A DNA stretch of 34,606 nt. Origin: Planctomycetaceae bacterium. GTDB taxonomy: Bacteria; Planctomycetota; Planctomycetia; Pirellulales; Pirellulaceae. Each line of letters starts with the position of its first letter. The first letter of the stretch is position 1. The DNA lies in the NCBI GenBank assembly GCA_015490875.1, contig WFWZ01000098.1:1-34606 (forward strand). The letters are read 5' to 3'. Of the stretch, positions 20,502 to 29,536 are shown in pieces. The notes beneath the pieces were generated by a model. That model had not been told where the DNA came from and did no database searches. It saw only the letters and a list, made by a program, of their open reading frames with translations. Both the position numbers and the translations under genes were made by a program.

Positions 20502-20960
20502 TCAATCGGTAGCACTCGATACCGGCTGCGCCGGCGGCAGCTTCTTTTTCTCCTTGGCGAGCTCGCCGACGGCATACCACCAGCGATCGATCTTCGCGAA
20601 TGCCGCCTCGATCGCCTCGACGAGAGGAGCGGGGTCGGTGATGGGCTTGAAGATGCACGCTTCGGCTCCCCATCGCATGGAACGGAGCACCGTGCTCATT
20701 TTCACCATACCCGTCAGCATGATCACCTGAACGCCGCCATCGACCTGCTTGATCTCGCGAAGCACGGTCAGACCGTCTTTCCCAGGCATATCGATATCCA
20801 AGAGGACGAGTCGGATCCCGGTTTCGGAAAGACGCACCAAGGCCTCGTCCGGATCGCTGATCGGTTCGACGGCGTATCCGTACTGCTTCAATATCGTGGA
20901 GACGACCCTGAGTTGATCGGGATCGTCGTCGACATGCAGGATCGTCTTGCTCTGTTCCAT
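20502..20960 (-). CDS. Single-domain response regulator
   Basis: This 152-residue protein is a receiver domain with no DNA-binding output. The acidic pocket is VDDD (10-13), the phospho-acceptor is Asp55 in LVLLDIDMPGKDG, the switch Thr83 is in IMLTG, and Lys105 is in FKP. The 30-residue tail (WWYAVGELAKEKKKLPPAQ) has no known fold. ATG at 20960 follows AAGGGG; the longer frame to 21014 is unlikely. As the first gene before the first cheA, it is the likely phosphate target of that kinase or of the hybrid kinases behind it. It could act by protein contact, like CheY. Confidence 0.88.
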   Translation of the reverse strand: MEQSKTILHVDDDPDQLRVVSTILKQYGYAVEPISDPDEALVRLSETGIRLVLLDIDMPGKDGLTVLREIKQVDGGVQVIMLTGMVKMSTVLRSMRWGAEACIFKPITDPAPLVEAIEAAFAKIDRWWYAVGELAKEKKKLPPAQPVSSATD

Positions 20961-21175
20961 ACCGATGCCCCTTTTTTCGGATTCCCTGTGTTGTCGTTGC
21001 CGCCCCGGGTCCATCGCTTCTCGAGCAGGGTGGGCAAGCTAATCAACTAAGGCTCATATGTAGCGCACAGGTCCGTCCGACTCTGCACGGAGAAGGAATT
21101 CCCGGCGTCTTTTCCGAGGGCGTAGCGGTTGTGCCGGTCGCTCCGGCTCGCCCCTGCCCTCCAGCAATCCTCAAT

Positions 21176-21204
21176 TTGACCTCCCCGAAATGGCGACGTA
21201 GATA
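21176..21204 (+). promoter_or_regulatory. Candidate promoter of the cheW operon
   Basis: TTGACC (21176-21181, five of six matches to the -35 consensus) is followed after 17 bases by TAGATA (21199-21204, a poor -10). The predicted leader to the cheW ATG is about 120 bases and contains a small hairpin. No sigma28 or sigma54 box was recognised. Confidence 0.4.
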
Positions 21205-21249
21205 ACCATGATCGCATCCGGCGCGTGTCGGGCACGCGATCACAAAGGG

Positions 21250-21268
21250 GCATCGAACGGGTCGATGC
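21250..21268 (+). other. Leader hairpin upstream of cheW
   Basis: GCATCGA-ACGGG-TCGATGC forms a 7-bp perfect stem with a 5-base loop, about 62 bases before the cheW ATG. No T-tract follows, so it is not an intrinsic terminator. It may stabilise or regulate the leader, or be chance. Confidence 0.3.
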
Positions 21269-21330
21269 CGCGCGTCGCAAAGGGGGCCGCCGAGGTCATT
21301 GACGCGGCTGGTATTGACGAGGAACCAACC

Positions 21331-21855
21331 ATGGCGAATGCAGTGCTGGATTCGCATCAGCTTGCGTCCGAAAACGACGGAGCTGATCGAACGTTGCAGT
21401 TGGTGAGTTTCCGTTTGGCGGAGGAGGAGTACGGGATCGAGATCAGTCGTGTCCGCGAGATCATTCTCGTGGGCGAGATCACCGAGGTCCCTCAGACACC
21501 TCCCTACGTCAAAGGGCTGATCAACCTGCGAAGTACGGTGATTCCGATTGTCGACCTGAAGCTCCGTTTCGGTTTGCCCGAAACCGAGCAGACGGATGAC
21601 ACGCGGATTGTCGTCGTGGACGTGGGCGGCAAGACGATCGGCGTGATCGTTGATGCGGTCAACGAGGTGTTGAGGATTTCTCGCGACCAGATCGCGCCTC
21701 CACCGCAAGCCGTGCAAGGCAACGCGGGCGATGACTACGTGACGGGACTCGCCAAGGTGAACGATCGGCTGCTGATCTTGCTCGACATCGAGAAGATCAT
21801 GTTCGATCAGGATCAGGAAGAAGGGGTTCTGGTGTCAGAGCCATCCGAGAGCTGA
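21331..21855 (+). CDS. cheW: CheW adaptor protein
   Basis: CheW links chemoreceptors to the CheA kinase in the cytoplasmic array. The 174-residue protein has the family pattern LVSFRLAEEEYGIEISRVREII, then PYVKGLINLRSTVIPIVDLK and TRIVVVDV. A 25-residue polar N-terminal extension and a short acidic tail flank the fold. ATG at 21331 follows GAGGA seven bases upstream; the open frame extends to 21208, but the preceding sequence shows no conserved pattern. It is the first gene of the plus-strand operon, and the receptor gene follows after 123 bases. Confidence 0.93.
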   Translation: MANAVLDSHQLASENDGADRTLQLVSFRLAEEEYGIEISRVREIILVGEITEVPQTPPYVKGLINLRSTVIPIVDLKLRFGLPETEQTDDTRIVVVDVGGKTIGVIVDAVNEVLRISRDQIAPPPQAVQGNAGDDYVTGLAKVNDRLLILLDIEKIMFDQDQEEGVLVSEPSES

Positions 21856-21978
21856 TGCGCCTCAGGGAGGGTGTTACGTGACTGTCGCCGCGGTCTGTGT
21901 CGGATTCCATCCGCGACCGACCATGCGGCAAGGGTTGGGACACTGTTCGATTATCTTTGACTGGGGAGACTGAAATCG

Positions 21979-23406
21979 ATGACCGGCAATGCCACGTTGG
22001 AACGACCGAAGAAGAACACGAAAACGCAGCGAGAGGCCGCGCAGAACGTCGAGGCGCTCCAAGCGGAACTCGAGGAACTGAGGGAGGCCGCAGCCAAGGG
22101 AGCGCAGATGACGGCGATCGTCGAAAACGCGCCCATCAATATCATGCTGGCCGATTTGGATGGCACGATCACCTACATGAATCCAGCTTCCCTGAATACG
22201 TTGCGTTCGATTCAGGATCAGCTGCCGGTGCCGGTCGACAAGATCGTCGGCGCATCCTATGACGTCTTCCACAAGAACCCGGCTCATCAGAGGAAAATCC
22301 TCGCTGACCCCAGCAACCTGCCGTACACTTCGCAGATTAATGTCGGCAACGAAATCCTTTCGCTGACGGCGGCGGCCACGTACGACGTCGACGGCAACTA
22401 CGCCGGCCCCATGGTGTCGTGGGAGGTGATCACGGAGAAGATTCGCGCGGAAGAGCGGGAGCGGGAGCGGCAGGAAGCGGAGCGGCGCCAGCAAGCGGAG
22501 CTGCGGCAGAAGGTCGATGTTCTGCTTGAAGTCGTCACAGCCGCCGCGGAAGGCGATCTGACTCAGGACGTGCCCTTCGAAGGTAACGATGCGATCGGCG
22601 AGCTGGCTCAGGGACTGAAGCGAATGATCATCGATCTGAGAGACTTGATTTCTCAGGTGGTCGATGGAGCCGCCCAATTCACCGAAGGGTCACGCGTCGT
22701 CGCCGAAAGTGCCCAGACACTCGCTCAGGGGGCTCAGACGCAAAGCGCCGCCGTCGAGCAGATGAGTGCTTCGATCGCTGAGTTGGCACGGAGCATCAAT
22801 GCGGTGAAAGAGAACGCCAAGGAGGCGGACACCGTGGCACGGGAGACGAACGAATTGGCCGAAAAGGGCGGCCATGCCGTCCGCAAGTCGGTCGAAGCGA
22901 TGGAACGGATCAAGTCATCTTCAAGCCAGATCAGCGAGATCATCCAGGTCATCTCCGAGATCGCCAGCCAGACCAATTTGCTCGCGCTCAACGCCGCCAT
23001 CGAAGCGGCTCGCGCCGGCGAGCACGGACTCGGATTCGCGGTCGTGGCGGACGAAGTCCGGAAACTTGCCGAGCGTTCGAGCGAGGCCGCGAAGGAGATC
23101 TCGATTCTCATCAAAGAATCGACGCAGCGTGTCGAAGAGGGTTCCGTGTTGAGCGAAGAGACAGGCGAAGCCCTCACTCGCATCATCCAAGGTGTCGAGG
23201 CAACGGCCAAGCGCATCGGCCAGATCGCGGAAGCGACGGTCGAGCAGGCGCAAAACGCCGAGGAAGTCTCGAATGCCATCTCGCAGATCGCGGAAGTGAC
23301 CGAACAGGCGGCCGCCGGTAGCGAAGAGATGGCATCCAGCAGCGAAGAGTTAGGGGCTCAAGCCGCAGCTCTCCGTGACCTGGTCGGACGGTTCCGAATC
23401 GAGTAG
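21979..23406 (+). CDS. Soluble PAS-HAMP methyl-accepting chemotaxis protein
   Basis: This 475-residue receptor has no membrane segment and so senses a cytoplasmic signal. Residues 1-42 are a coiled coil, 43-155 a PAS domain ([20 protein letters not shown]), and 156-180 a highly charged helix. A HAMP-like unit (about 180-232; [13 protein letters not shown]) leads into the signalling domain. The conserved hairpin tip is [18 protein letters not shown] (333-350), followed by [15 protein letters not shown]. It ends without a CheR-tethering pentapeptide. The likely partners are CheW and the second CheA on either side. Its domain order resembles cytoplasmic receptors such as those of Myxococcus or BdlA-like proteins. 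ATG at 21979 has GGGGAG ten bases upstream. It is the only receptor in the window. Confidence 0.95.
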   Translation: MTGNATLERPKKNTKTQREAAQNVEALQAELEELREAAAKGAQMTAIVENAPINIMLADLDGTITYMNPASLNTLRSIQDQLPVPVDKIVGASYDVFHKNPAHQRKILADPSNLPYTSQINVGNEILSLTAAATYDVDGNYAGPMVSWEVITEKIRAEERERERQEAERRQQAELRQKVDVLLEVVTAAAEGDLTQDVPFEGNDAIGELAQGLKRMIIDLRDLISQVVDGAAQFTEGSRVVAESAQTLAQGAQTQSAAVEQMSASIAELARSINAVKENAKEADTVARETNELAEKGGHAVRKSVEAMERIKSSSSQISEIIQVISEIASQTNLLALNAAIEAARAGEHGLGFAVVADEVRKLAERSSEAAKEISILIKESTQRVEEGSVLSEETGEALTRIIQGVEATAKRIGQIAEATVEQAQNAEEVSNAISQIAEVTEQAAAGSEEMASSSEELGAQAAALRDLVGRFRIE

Positions 23407-23455
23407 CCGACTGCGTCTCACCTTCTGAGAGACGATGCCGGGGCAGCATTTGGAT

Positions 23456-23479
23456 GTCCCCCGCCTGCGGGCGGGGGAC
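23456..23479 (+). other. Strong GC hairpin before the second cheA
   Basis: GTCCCCCGCC-TGCG-GGCGGGGGAC is a perfect 10-bp GC-rich stem with a 4-base loop. It ends just before the cheA Shine-Dalgarno GAGGGGG and 13 bases before its ATG. No T-tract follows. It could modulate cheA translation relative to the receptor gene, protect the downstream mRNA, or be a partial terminator. Confidence 0.6.
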
Positions 23480-23492
23480 GCGAGGGGGCACA

Positions 23493-26333
23493 ATGGCGAC
23501 CAAGAACCACGGATTCGACGACGAATTCCTGGCGACAATGCTGGGTGACTTTCTCGACGAGTCGCAGGAATACCTGTCGCGGCTCAACGAGAACCTCCTT
23601 GTCCTCGATGAACTGGTGGACGAGGGCGAGCCGGAATTCGACCCGGACATGCTCAATGAGATGTTCCGCGATGCACACAGCCTCAAGGGACTCTCAGGCA
23701 TGTTGCAACTCGACGACATCAACCGCTTGACGCACCGCATCGAGAACGTTTTCGATGCGGCGCGCAACGGGCAGCTCGATCTGACCCGCCAAGCGGTCGA
23801 TCTGGTCTTCGAGGCTCTGGACAAGCTGACGCAGATGGTCGACCGACTGAAGGACCCATCGGTCGAGAAAGTCGAGTATGAAGCGGTCGTCGAAGGGATC
23901 CGGCAACTGCTCGAAGACGCGGGGAATGCCCCGCCATGCCCCTGCCCAAACGCTTCGAAGGAAGAAGAGGCGCTGGTCGAGAGCACGGAGGGAACTCCGA
24001 TAGCTGCAGTCTCCTCGGAGGAGGGAACGTCCCCCGACAATCCGCTGGAGGGTGTGACCGACGACACGGATATTCCTGACAAATATCTGTCGTTGTTCAT
24101 CGCAGAGACAGAAGAATCGCTCGACGGTCTGAGCGAGTTGCTGGTTGGCGATGAAGTCAGCGACCTCAAGCCACTCCTGGTGATCTGCCATCGAATCAAA
24201 GGAGCAGCTGCTTCGATCGGTTTGCACCGCTGCGCAGCGCTGGCTCACGCGATGGAGGACCTCCTCCAGCAGCGACATGAGGCATCCGAGCCTCTGACGC
24301 CGGATATCGTGGACGCGATGCTGTCCGCCGTCGATGCGATTCGCGATTTCATCGAGCGGCTACGGGCTGACAAGCCATTGGAAGACCGCTTTCCGGCTGC
24401 CTACACGGCGCTTCAAAAGGCCACTGGAGCGAAAGAGCCGACGGCCCAAGCGGCCACACCCGCAGAACCGACTGCAACCGCTCGCGCGCGGCTCACCTCT
24501 GAAGATCGACAAGCCATTTACACAGCTCGCCCTGCGCAACGTCCAGCTCTCGCCGGAGCGGTCACGTTCGCGTCGGATCTTCCCTTGGCCGGCATGAAGG
24601 CATCCCTTGTCTGCAACCGCCTGGCCGGACTGGGGCAACTGTTCGCCGTTGCTCCTTCAGAGGAAGAGCTGCCCCAATTGGATGACGTTCCTCTGTTGCG
24701 TTTCGGTTTGGCCACCGATCGGGGCAAGGAAGAAGTAGCCGCGGCCATGGACGTGGAGGGTGTGGTCGACATCGTTTTGGAAGAGCTGCCGGAGGAGACG
24801 ACAGGTGAAGATATTGCGCCGGCAGCGGCCAAGCCCGCTCCACCGGCGTCTTCCCAGCGAGCACGCGACCGGCGGAGCAGCGATCGGCCGGCTGAAACGG
24901 TGCGAGTCGACATCGACCGACTCGACCAACTGATGAACCTGACGGGCCAGTTGGTGATCAGCAAGGCGAGGTTCTCACAGCTTTGTGAGCAACTCAAGTC
25001 GATGTCCAGCCGGAAGCAATCGCTCCATGCACTCAGTTCGCTGGAGAGCCGACTCGAAGGTGTCGTTGACGAACTCGACAGCACCGAAGAAACAGACCTT
25101 CATGTACTTCGCGCGCATGTGGGGAGTATGAGGCGCGATTTCGAGGCCATTCGCGCCGAGATCGAGCAACTGCTGAAGTCTAGGCCGGTCGTCAATGAAT
25201 TGTCGGAAGCCGTTCATCAGCTTGGGCGAGTGACCGATGGTATCCAAAAGAGCGTCATGGATACGCGGATGGTTCCTGTGGGGCCACTCTTCTCGCGATT
25301 CAAACGCGTGATTCGGGATATCACTCGGTCCAACGGCAAGAACATCCGGCTGGTGATTCGAGGGGAGAAAACGGAACTCGACAAGCGGATGATCGACGAA
25401 TTGAGCGATCCATTGATCCATCTTGTGCGCAACGCCGCCGACCACGGAATCGAAAGCCCCAGTGACCGGGAAGCCGCGGGTAAGCCGGCACAGGGTACTG
25501 TGACCCTCGACGCGTTCCACCGCGGCAATCAAATTCACATTCGTGTCCGCGACGACGGACGGGGCCTCGATCCGGAACGCATTCGGGCCAAAGCCGTAGC
25601 GAAAGGCATCCTGTCAGCGCAAGACGCGCAGCGACTGTCTGACGCCCAGACCTTCAAACTGATCTGGGAACCGGGGTTCAGTACGGCCGAGAAGATCACC
25701 GAGGTTTCCGGCCGGGGCATGGGGATGGACATTGTTCGGTCGAAGATCGAGCGGATCAACGGTTCGATTGAACTCGAGAGTGAACCGGGCCAGGGCACGA
25801 CGATCTCGATCATCTTACCGTTGACGATGGCCATTCTCCCGAGCCTTCTTACGGTGATTCGCGACGACGTGTTTGCGATTCCCATCGAGGCGATTGTCGA
25901 AATCGTCCGGGCGTCGCGACGGGATCTGGCAACGGTGCGTGGTGCGAAGACAGCACGGGTACGCGGTCGCATCATTCCCATTGTCGAATTGGAACGGATC
26001 TTTCAATGGCACGGTCCCGCGGCGGCCACGGCTCCACCGACGGACGAATGGACCTTGGTGATCGTGGGATCGGGTCAAAACGAAATCGGGCTGGCCGTGC
26101 AGGATGTCCTTGGCGAAGAGGATATCGTGATCAAGTCGCTAGCCGAAAACTACCGGAATGTCGAAGGGTTGGCAGGCGCCAGCATCCTGGGCAATGGCCG
26201 TGTCTCTTTGATTTTGGATGTCCCCACCTTGATCGACCGAGCTTCGAACGGTTATGGGCGCCCGAATGACGCGGGAGCCCCGTCCGCTTCCCCGGCAGAT
26301 GACGTTTCCGCGGTCGATGTCCCGACTGCTTGA
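23493..26333 (+). CDS. cheA: CheA histidine kinase with two HPt domains (second copy)
   Basis: This 946-residue kinase is the array kinase expected to partner CheW and the receptor just upstream. It has two HPt domains, with His62 in AHSLKGLSG and His233 in CHRIKGAAAS. A P2-like regulator-binding domain (about 355-432; LPLAGMKASLVCNRLAGLG) follows, then the dimerisation helices (470-500, then an extended 500-565). The ATPase domain has LIHLVRNAADHGIE (641-654), DDGRGLD and SGRGMGMDIVR (739-749), and a CheW domain (about 775-915) closes it. No receiver is fused. The ATG at 23493 is used, with GAGGGGG close upstream. The second HPt suggests more than one phosphate target. The CheC-like gene starts 13 bases after its stop. 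Confidence 0.94.
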   Translation: MATKNHGFDDEFLATMLGDFLDESQEYLSRLNENLLVLDELVDEGEPEFDPDMLNEMFRDAHSLKGLSGMLQLDDINRLTHRIENVFDAARNGQLDLTRQAVDLVFEALDKLTQMVDRLKDPSVEKVEYEAVVEGIRQLLEDAGNAPPCPCPNASKEEEALVESTEGTPIAAVSSEEGTSPDNPLEGVTDDTDIPDKYLSLFIAETEESLDGLSELLVGDEVSDLKPLLVICHRIKGAAASIGLHRCAALAHAMEDLLQQRHEASEPLTPDIVDAMLSAVDAIRDFIERLRADKPLEDRFPAAYTALQKATGAKEPTAQAATPAEPTATARARLTSEDRQAIYTARPAQRPALAGAVTFASDLPLAGMKASLVCNRLAGLGQLFAVAPSEEELPQLDDVPLLRFGLATDRGKEEVAAAMDVEGVVDIVLEELPEETTGEDIAPAAAKPAPPASSQRARDRRSSDRPAETVRVDIDRLDQLMNLTGQLVISKARFSQLCEQLKSMSSRKQSLHALSSLESRLEGVVDELDSTEETDLHVLRAHVGSMRRDFEAIRAEIEQLLKSRPVVNELSEAVHQLGRVTDGIQKSVMDTRMVPVGPLFSRFKRVIRDITRSNGKNIRLVIRGEKTELDKRMIDELSDPLIHLVRNAADHGIESPSDREAAGKPAQGTVTLDAFHRGNQIHIRVRDDGRGLDPERIRAKAVAKGILSAQDAQRLSDAQTFKLIWEPGFSTAEKITEVSGRGMGMDIVRSKIERINGSIELESEPGQGTTISIILPLTMAILPSLLTVIRDDVFAIPIEAIVEIVRASRRDLATVRGAKTARVRGRIIPIVELERIFQWHGPAAATAPPTDEWTLVIVGSGQNEIGLAVQDVLGEEDIVIKSLAENYRNVEGLAGASILGNGRVSLILDVPTLIDRASNGYGRPNDAGAPSASPADDVSAVDVPTA

Positions 26334-26346
26334 ACGAGGAGTGACC

Positions 26347-26961
26347 ATGTCCAGCACGTCCCACAACGATCCCTCTTTGGCGATCTTGCAACAGTTTTTT
26401 ACCACGGCAACCCAACACGCGTCGGCCGCCATGTGCCACTGGACGCGAGGACGCGTCAGCCTGACGCTGGATGAACTCACGCGGGTTCCTCTTGAGGACG
26501 CCATGTTTCAGTTCGAAGAGGCCCATGACCTCGTAACGATGGTGGTACTGGGTGTGGATGGAAGTGATGGAGCTCAGCTCATTCTCGCGTTCGACGATGC
26601 CAGCGGCCGACGGTTGGCTGCCAGTCTCCTGCATCGAGAACCGAGCAACGGTCCGGAGTGGACCGAACTCGAGAAGTCTGCGGTGATGGAGACCGGAAAT
26701 ATCCTCGCCTCGGCGTATCTGAACGAACTTACCCGATTGGCCAACCGAAAACTCGTACCGACGGCTCCTCACTTTGTTCAGGACTATGGCATGAGTGTGC
26801 TGGAACAGGCATTGCTGATGCAGGCGATGTCCAGTGACGAGGTAATGGTCTCCCGGACTCGTTTCGAATTCGACTCCGAGCAAGTCAATTGGAACCTGAT
26901 GTTTTTTCCAGACGAAACGCTGCGAGATTCGTTGCAAAGGGCGGTGGTGGCTGCTTCCTAA
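26347..26961 (+). CDS. CheC/CheX-family phosphatase-like protein with one active site
   Basis: CheC-family proteins dephosphorylate CheY-P using paired Glu and Asn residues. This 204-residue protein has one such site, Glu115 and Asn118 in VMETGNILASAYLN, in its middle. The N-terminal half (FFTTATQHASAAMCHWTRGR) occupies the place of the first CheC site but lacks the Glu-x-x-Asn pair. It is thus a CheC-like protein with a degenerate first site. CheC also binds CheD, and cheD is the next gene, which supports the assignment. ATG at 26347 follows GAGGAG five bases upstream. It could be a weak phosphatase or mainly a CheD partner. Confidence 0.75.
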   Translation: MSSTSHNDPSLAILQQFFTTATQHASAAMCHWTRGRVSLTLDELTRVPLEDAMFQFEEAHDLVTMVVLGVDGSDGAQLILAFDDASGRRLAASLLHREPSNGPEWTELEKSAVMETGNILASAYLNELTRLANRKLVPTAPHFVQDYGMSVLEQALLMQAMSSDEVMVSRTRFEFDSEQVNWNLMFFPDETLRDSLQRAVVAAS

Positions 26962-27019
26962 GAAAAGCAGGCTCAAACCATTTGCAAATCGCGTGCAGAA
27001 ATAAGGATGGGGGAAGACA

Positions 27020-27514
27020 TTGACCGCGAGCATAGAAAGAACCGCAACTGGGAAGGAGATCGCCGTCGGGATGGGGCAGATCGCCGTCATCGCGGCGCCC
27101 GATGTGGGGCGCACCGTGCTGGGATCGTGCATCGGTTTGGTGCTCTACGATCCCCCGGCCAAAATCGGCGCGATGGCTCATATCGTCCTGGCAGAGAAAC
27201 AAAACCGTCCGGGACCTCCCGGGAAGTTTGCTGACACGGCCGTCCCGCACATGCTGGAACTCCTGGCAGCTCGGGGCGCCGCACGCCGTCGCTTGATTGC
27301 CAAACTCGCCGGCGGATCCGCCATGTTCAGCGGGACGGGTCCGATTCAGGTCGGAGAAGCCAACTACCGATCCGTCATGCGTCTCCTCAAGGACGCGCAC
27401 ATCCGGATCGCTGGGGAAGATACCGGAGGTCGGAAGGGCCGCCGAATCACGTTCGATGCAGAAACGGGGCGTTTGGTCGTGGAGATCGTCGGCCAAGATC
27501 CTCTTGTCTTGTAG
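27020..27514 (+). CDS. cheD: CheD receptor glutamine deamidase
   Basis: CheD deamidates receptor glutamines and, with CheC, tunes adaptation. The 164-residue protein has the catalytic set: Cys37 in LGSCIGLVLYD, His54 in GAMAHIVL and a Thr near 32. The conserved FADTAVPHMLELL and LIAKLAGGSAMF segments are present. The start is TTG at 27020, chosen because GGGGGAAG lies just upstream and the next in-frame ATG would cut into the conserved VGMGQIAV strand. It lies 58 bases after the CheC-like gene and 21 before cheY. Confidence 0.93.
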   Translation: MTASIERTATGKEIAVGMGQIAVIAAPDVGRTVLGSCIGLVLYDPPAKIGAMAHIVLAEKQNRPGPPGKFADTAVPHMLELLAARGAARRRLIAKLAGGSAMFSGTGPIQVGEANYRSVMRLLKDAHIRIAGEDTGGRKGRRITFDAETGRLVVEIVGQDPLVL

Positions 27515-27535
27515 TCTACGGGAGAGGGCAGACTC

Positions 27536-27922
27536 ATGGGGAAACGACTCTTAGTGGTGGACGATGCCTTGATCATCCGCGAAATGATCAAGGACGCGGC
27601 GTGGAGTGCCGGGTGGGAGGTCGTCGGAGAGGCGAGCAATGGGCAGGAGGCGATTCAGCAGTATCAAGAGACAAGTCCTGATGTGGTGACACTCGACCTG
27701 ATCATGCCCGAGTACGACGGGCTCCATGCGCTGGGCGGTATCATGAAGATCGATCCCGCTGCTCACATCCTGGTCGTCAGCGCCATCGATCAGACTGACA
27801 TTCTGAAAGAAGCTTTGCAGCGCGGGGCGGCGGACTTCATCGTCAAACCATTCGAAAAACCGAGGTTGACCAGCGCGCTTGAGAAGATCGCTTCGCACGA
27901 GCGATCGCCTGCGACTGGTTGA
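27536..27922 (+). CDS. cheY: CheY-type response regulator (first copy)
   Basis: This 128-residue single receiver domain has acidic residues VDD (8-10), the phospho-acceptor Asp54 in VTLDLIMPEYDG, and Lys104 in IVKPF. Ser82 replaces the usual switch Thr (VVSAID). It resembles CheY proteins of the Bacillus/Thermotoga type that accompany CheC and CheD. It is the expected target of the upstream CheA and the CheC-like protein. ATG at 27536 follows GGGAGAGGG. The cell target is unknown, as no motor genes are in view. Confidence 0.9.
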   Translation: MGKRLLVVDDALIIREMIKDAAWSAGWEVVGEASNGQEAIQQYQETSPDVVTLDLIMPEYDGLHALGGIMKIDPAAHILVVSAIDQTDILKEALQRGAADFIVKPFEKPRLTSALEKIASHERSPATG

Positions 27923-27959
27923 TTCCAGACCATAGTTCGTCAGATCGGGGGACCGGACC

Positions 27960-28955
27960 ATGACCGCCGCCGTCAGTAACATCCTGCTCGAGAATGAGAT
28001 TCTCCTGGAAAGCGGGACGAATGAGCTGGAAGTCTTGGTGTTCCGTGTCGGCACCTACCGGCTCGGAATCAACGTCGCCAAGGTGAGCGAGGTGCTTCCG
28101 TGGCAAGTGATCACGAAAATGCCCGAATCCCATCCATCGATCTTGGGCTGCTTTCAACTTCGAGACTCGGTGGTGTCCTGCGTGTCCCTCCACCGGCACC
28201 TCCGCCAAGCATTTACCCGAGAAGGGGATGCCAAACTGATCCTGGCGCAGTTCAACCACTTCCACCACGCCTACGTCGTCGACGAAATCGAGCGCATTCA
28301 TCGGATCAGTTGGGAGAGCATCCTTCCGGTTCCCGAGTTGATTCAGCGAGTGGGCGCTCCCATCACCGCCATAGCTCAACTCGATGGTCAACTCGTCTTG
28401 ATGATGGATTTCGAGAGTATCGCCGCCGAAATCGCCCGCCAGGTACACGGCGATACCTATGTGGCAAATGAGAACGGTATACCTCGAGACCGCGTACGCA
28501 TCTTGATCGCCGACGATTCTGCCACCGTGCGCTGCGCTCTGAGCACAACACTGGCCAACAGCGGTTACACCCAGGTGACCGCGTTCGAACATGGACGGGC
28601 GGTTTGGGACTGGCTTGAGCAAAAGTCGGCCAACGTTGAAAACATCCTGCAGGTCGTGGACTTGGTGGTGAGTGACGTTGAGATGCCGTCAATGGACGGG
28701 TTCGCACTCACCAAGCGCATTAAGTCCGATCCTCGCTTCAAAGATTTACCCGTCATCTTGTACTCGTCGGTTCTGACACCGGCTAACCGTACCAAGGCAG
28801 AGTCGGTGGGCGCAGACGCACAAATCACGAAGCCAGAACTCGAACGGGTCGTCGAACTGGCGGACCAATTGGCAGGAACACGCTACTTGGATGGCGTCAG
28901 CGGTAATCCCGTTGGCCGAGAGAATGAGCGAGAATCGGAGCCTGTGCTCGCTTGA
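27960..28955 (+). CDS. cheV: CheV, CheW-receiver fusion
   Basis: CheV is a phosphorylatable adaptor that couples receptors to CheA and can act as a phosphate sink. The 331-residue protein has an N-terminal CheW-like domain (about 22-160; VLVFRVGTYRLGINVAKVSEVL) and a C-terminal receiver (about 178-310). The receiver has Asp185 and Asp186, the phospho-acceptor Asp239 in DLVVSDVEMPSMDG, a Ser pair in place of the switch Thr (YSS, 268-270) and Lys291. About 20 polar residues form the tail. ATG at 27960 follows GGGGGA. It lies 37 bases after cheY in the same operon. Confidence 0.93.
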   Translation: MTAAVSNILLENEILLESGTNELEVLVFRVGTYRLGINVAKVSEVLPWQVITKMPESHPSILGCFQLRDSVVSCVSLHRHLRQAFTREGDAKLILAQFNHFHHAYVVDEIERIHRISWESILPVPELIQRVGAPITAIAQLDGQLVLMMDFESIAAEIARQVHGDTYVANENGIPRDRVRILIADDSATVRCALSTTLANSGYTQVTAFEHGRAVWDWLEQKSANVENILQVVDLVVSDVEMPSMDGFALTKRIKSDPRFKDLPVILYSSVLTPANRTKAESVGADAQITKPELERVVELADQLAGTRYLDGVSGNPVGRENERESEPVLA

Positions 28956-29011
28956 ATTGGGACGCATGCCCGACGAACAGACACCGTTTTATGTATGGAG
29001 CTGACCTTACG

Positions 29012-29464
29012 ATGACCTCGACGATGCGACATCCATCCCTCTTGATCGTAGACGACGACCCCGCGATGGTTCGTCTGCTGGCTTCCTTCGTGCGCGACGA
29101 GTTCGGGGAAGAACTCGACGTATCCACGCTGACCGAAGCCATCGATGCGTGCCAACAGATCGAGTTGGGCGGCGTGGACATTCTCCTGACCGACCTGGAG
29201 ATGCCCAACATGAACGGGCTGGAGTTGCTTCGAAACGCCAAGCGACGCAATGCTTTCACCCAGGTCATTTTTCTCACGGGACACTCCACGCAGGAAGCGA
29301 TTTTGGATGCGCTTGAGAATGGCGCTACTGATTACCTGCTCAAGCCGGTCGACCGGCAACAATTGATCGCCCGCGTTCGCGAGGCACTCGATCGCGTGAC
29401 GCGCTGGCGGCATGCCCTCGGGGAAACCTGGCGTCAGCGGCGCAAGGCCGTGCAACAGGCCTGA
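29012..29464 (+). CDS. Single-domain response regulator beside a free HPt protein
   Basis: This 150-residue receiver protein has acidic VDDD (13-16), the phospho-acceptor Asp61 in ILLTDLEMPNMNG, Thr89 in IFLTG and Lys111 in LLKP. A basic C-terminal helix (about 120-147; RWRHALGETWRQRRK) extends past the receiver and has no recognised output fold. ATG at 29012 is preferred because GGAG lies about 12 bases upstream; an upstream TTG overlapping the cheV stop would add 20 residues with no pattern. The HPt gene follows after 72 bases, so the two may form a relay pair. Confidence 0.85.
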   Translation: MTSTMRHPSLLIVDDDPAMVRLLASFVRDEFGEELDVSTLTEAIDACQQIELGGVDILLTDLEMPNMNGLELLRNAKRRNAFTQVIFLTGHSTQEAILDALENGATDYLLKPVDRQQLIARVREALDRVTRWRHALGETWRQRRKAVQQA

Positions 29465-29536
29465 CGGAGAAACGACCGGCCGGCTCGTACGGCAACCACC
29501 TGACTTCGCACGATAGCCATGGGAGAACTGTAGGCC

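Larger units (their letters stand above)
20961..21330. other. Divergent intergenic region of the signalling island
   Basis: This 370-base region separates the minus-strand regulator-kinase operon from the plus-strand chemosensory operon and must hold promoters for both. On the plus strand a candidate promoter (21176-21204) and a leader hairpin (21250-21268) are listed separately. No minus-strand promoter with good boxes was found. An open frame in front of cheW (from 21208) is judged not to be coding. Confidence 0.5.
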
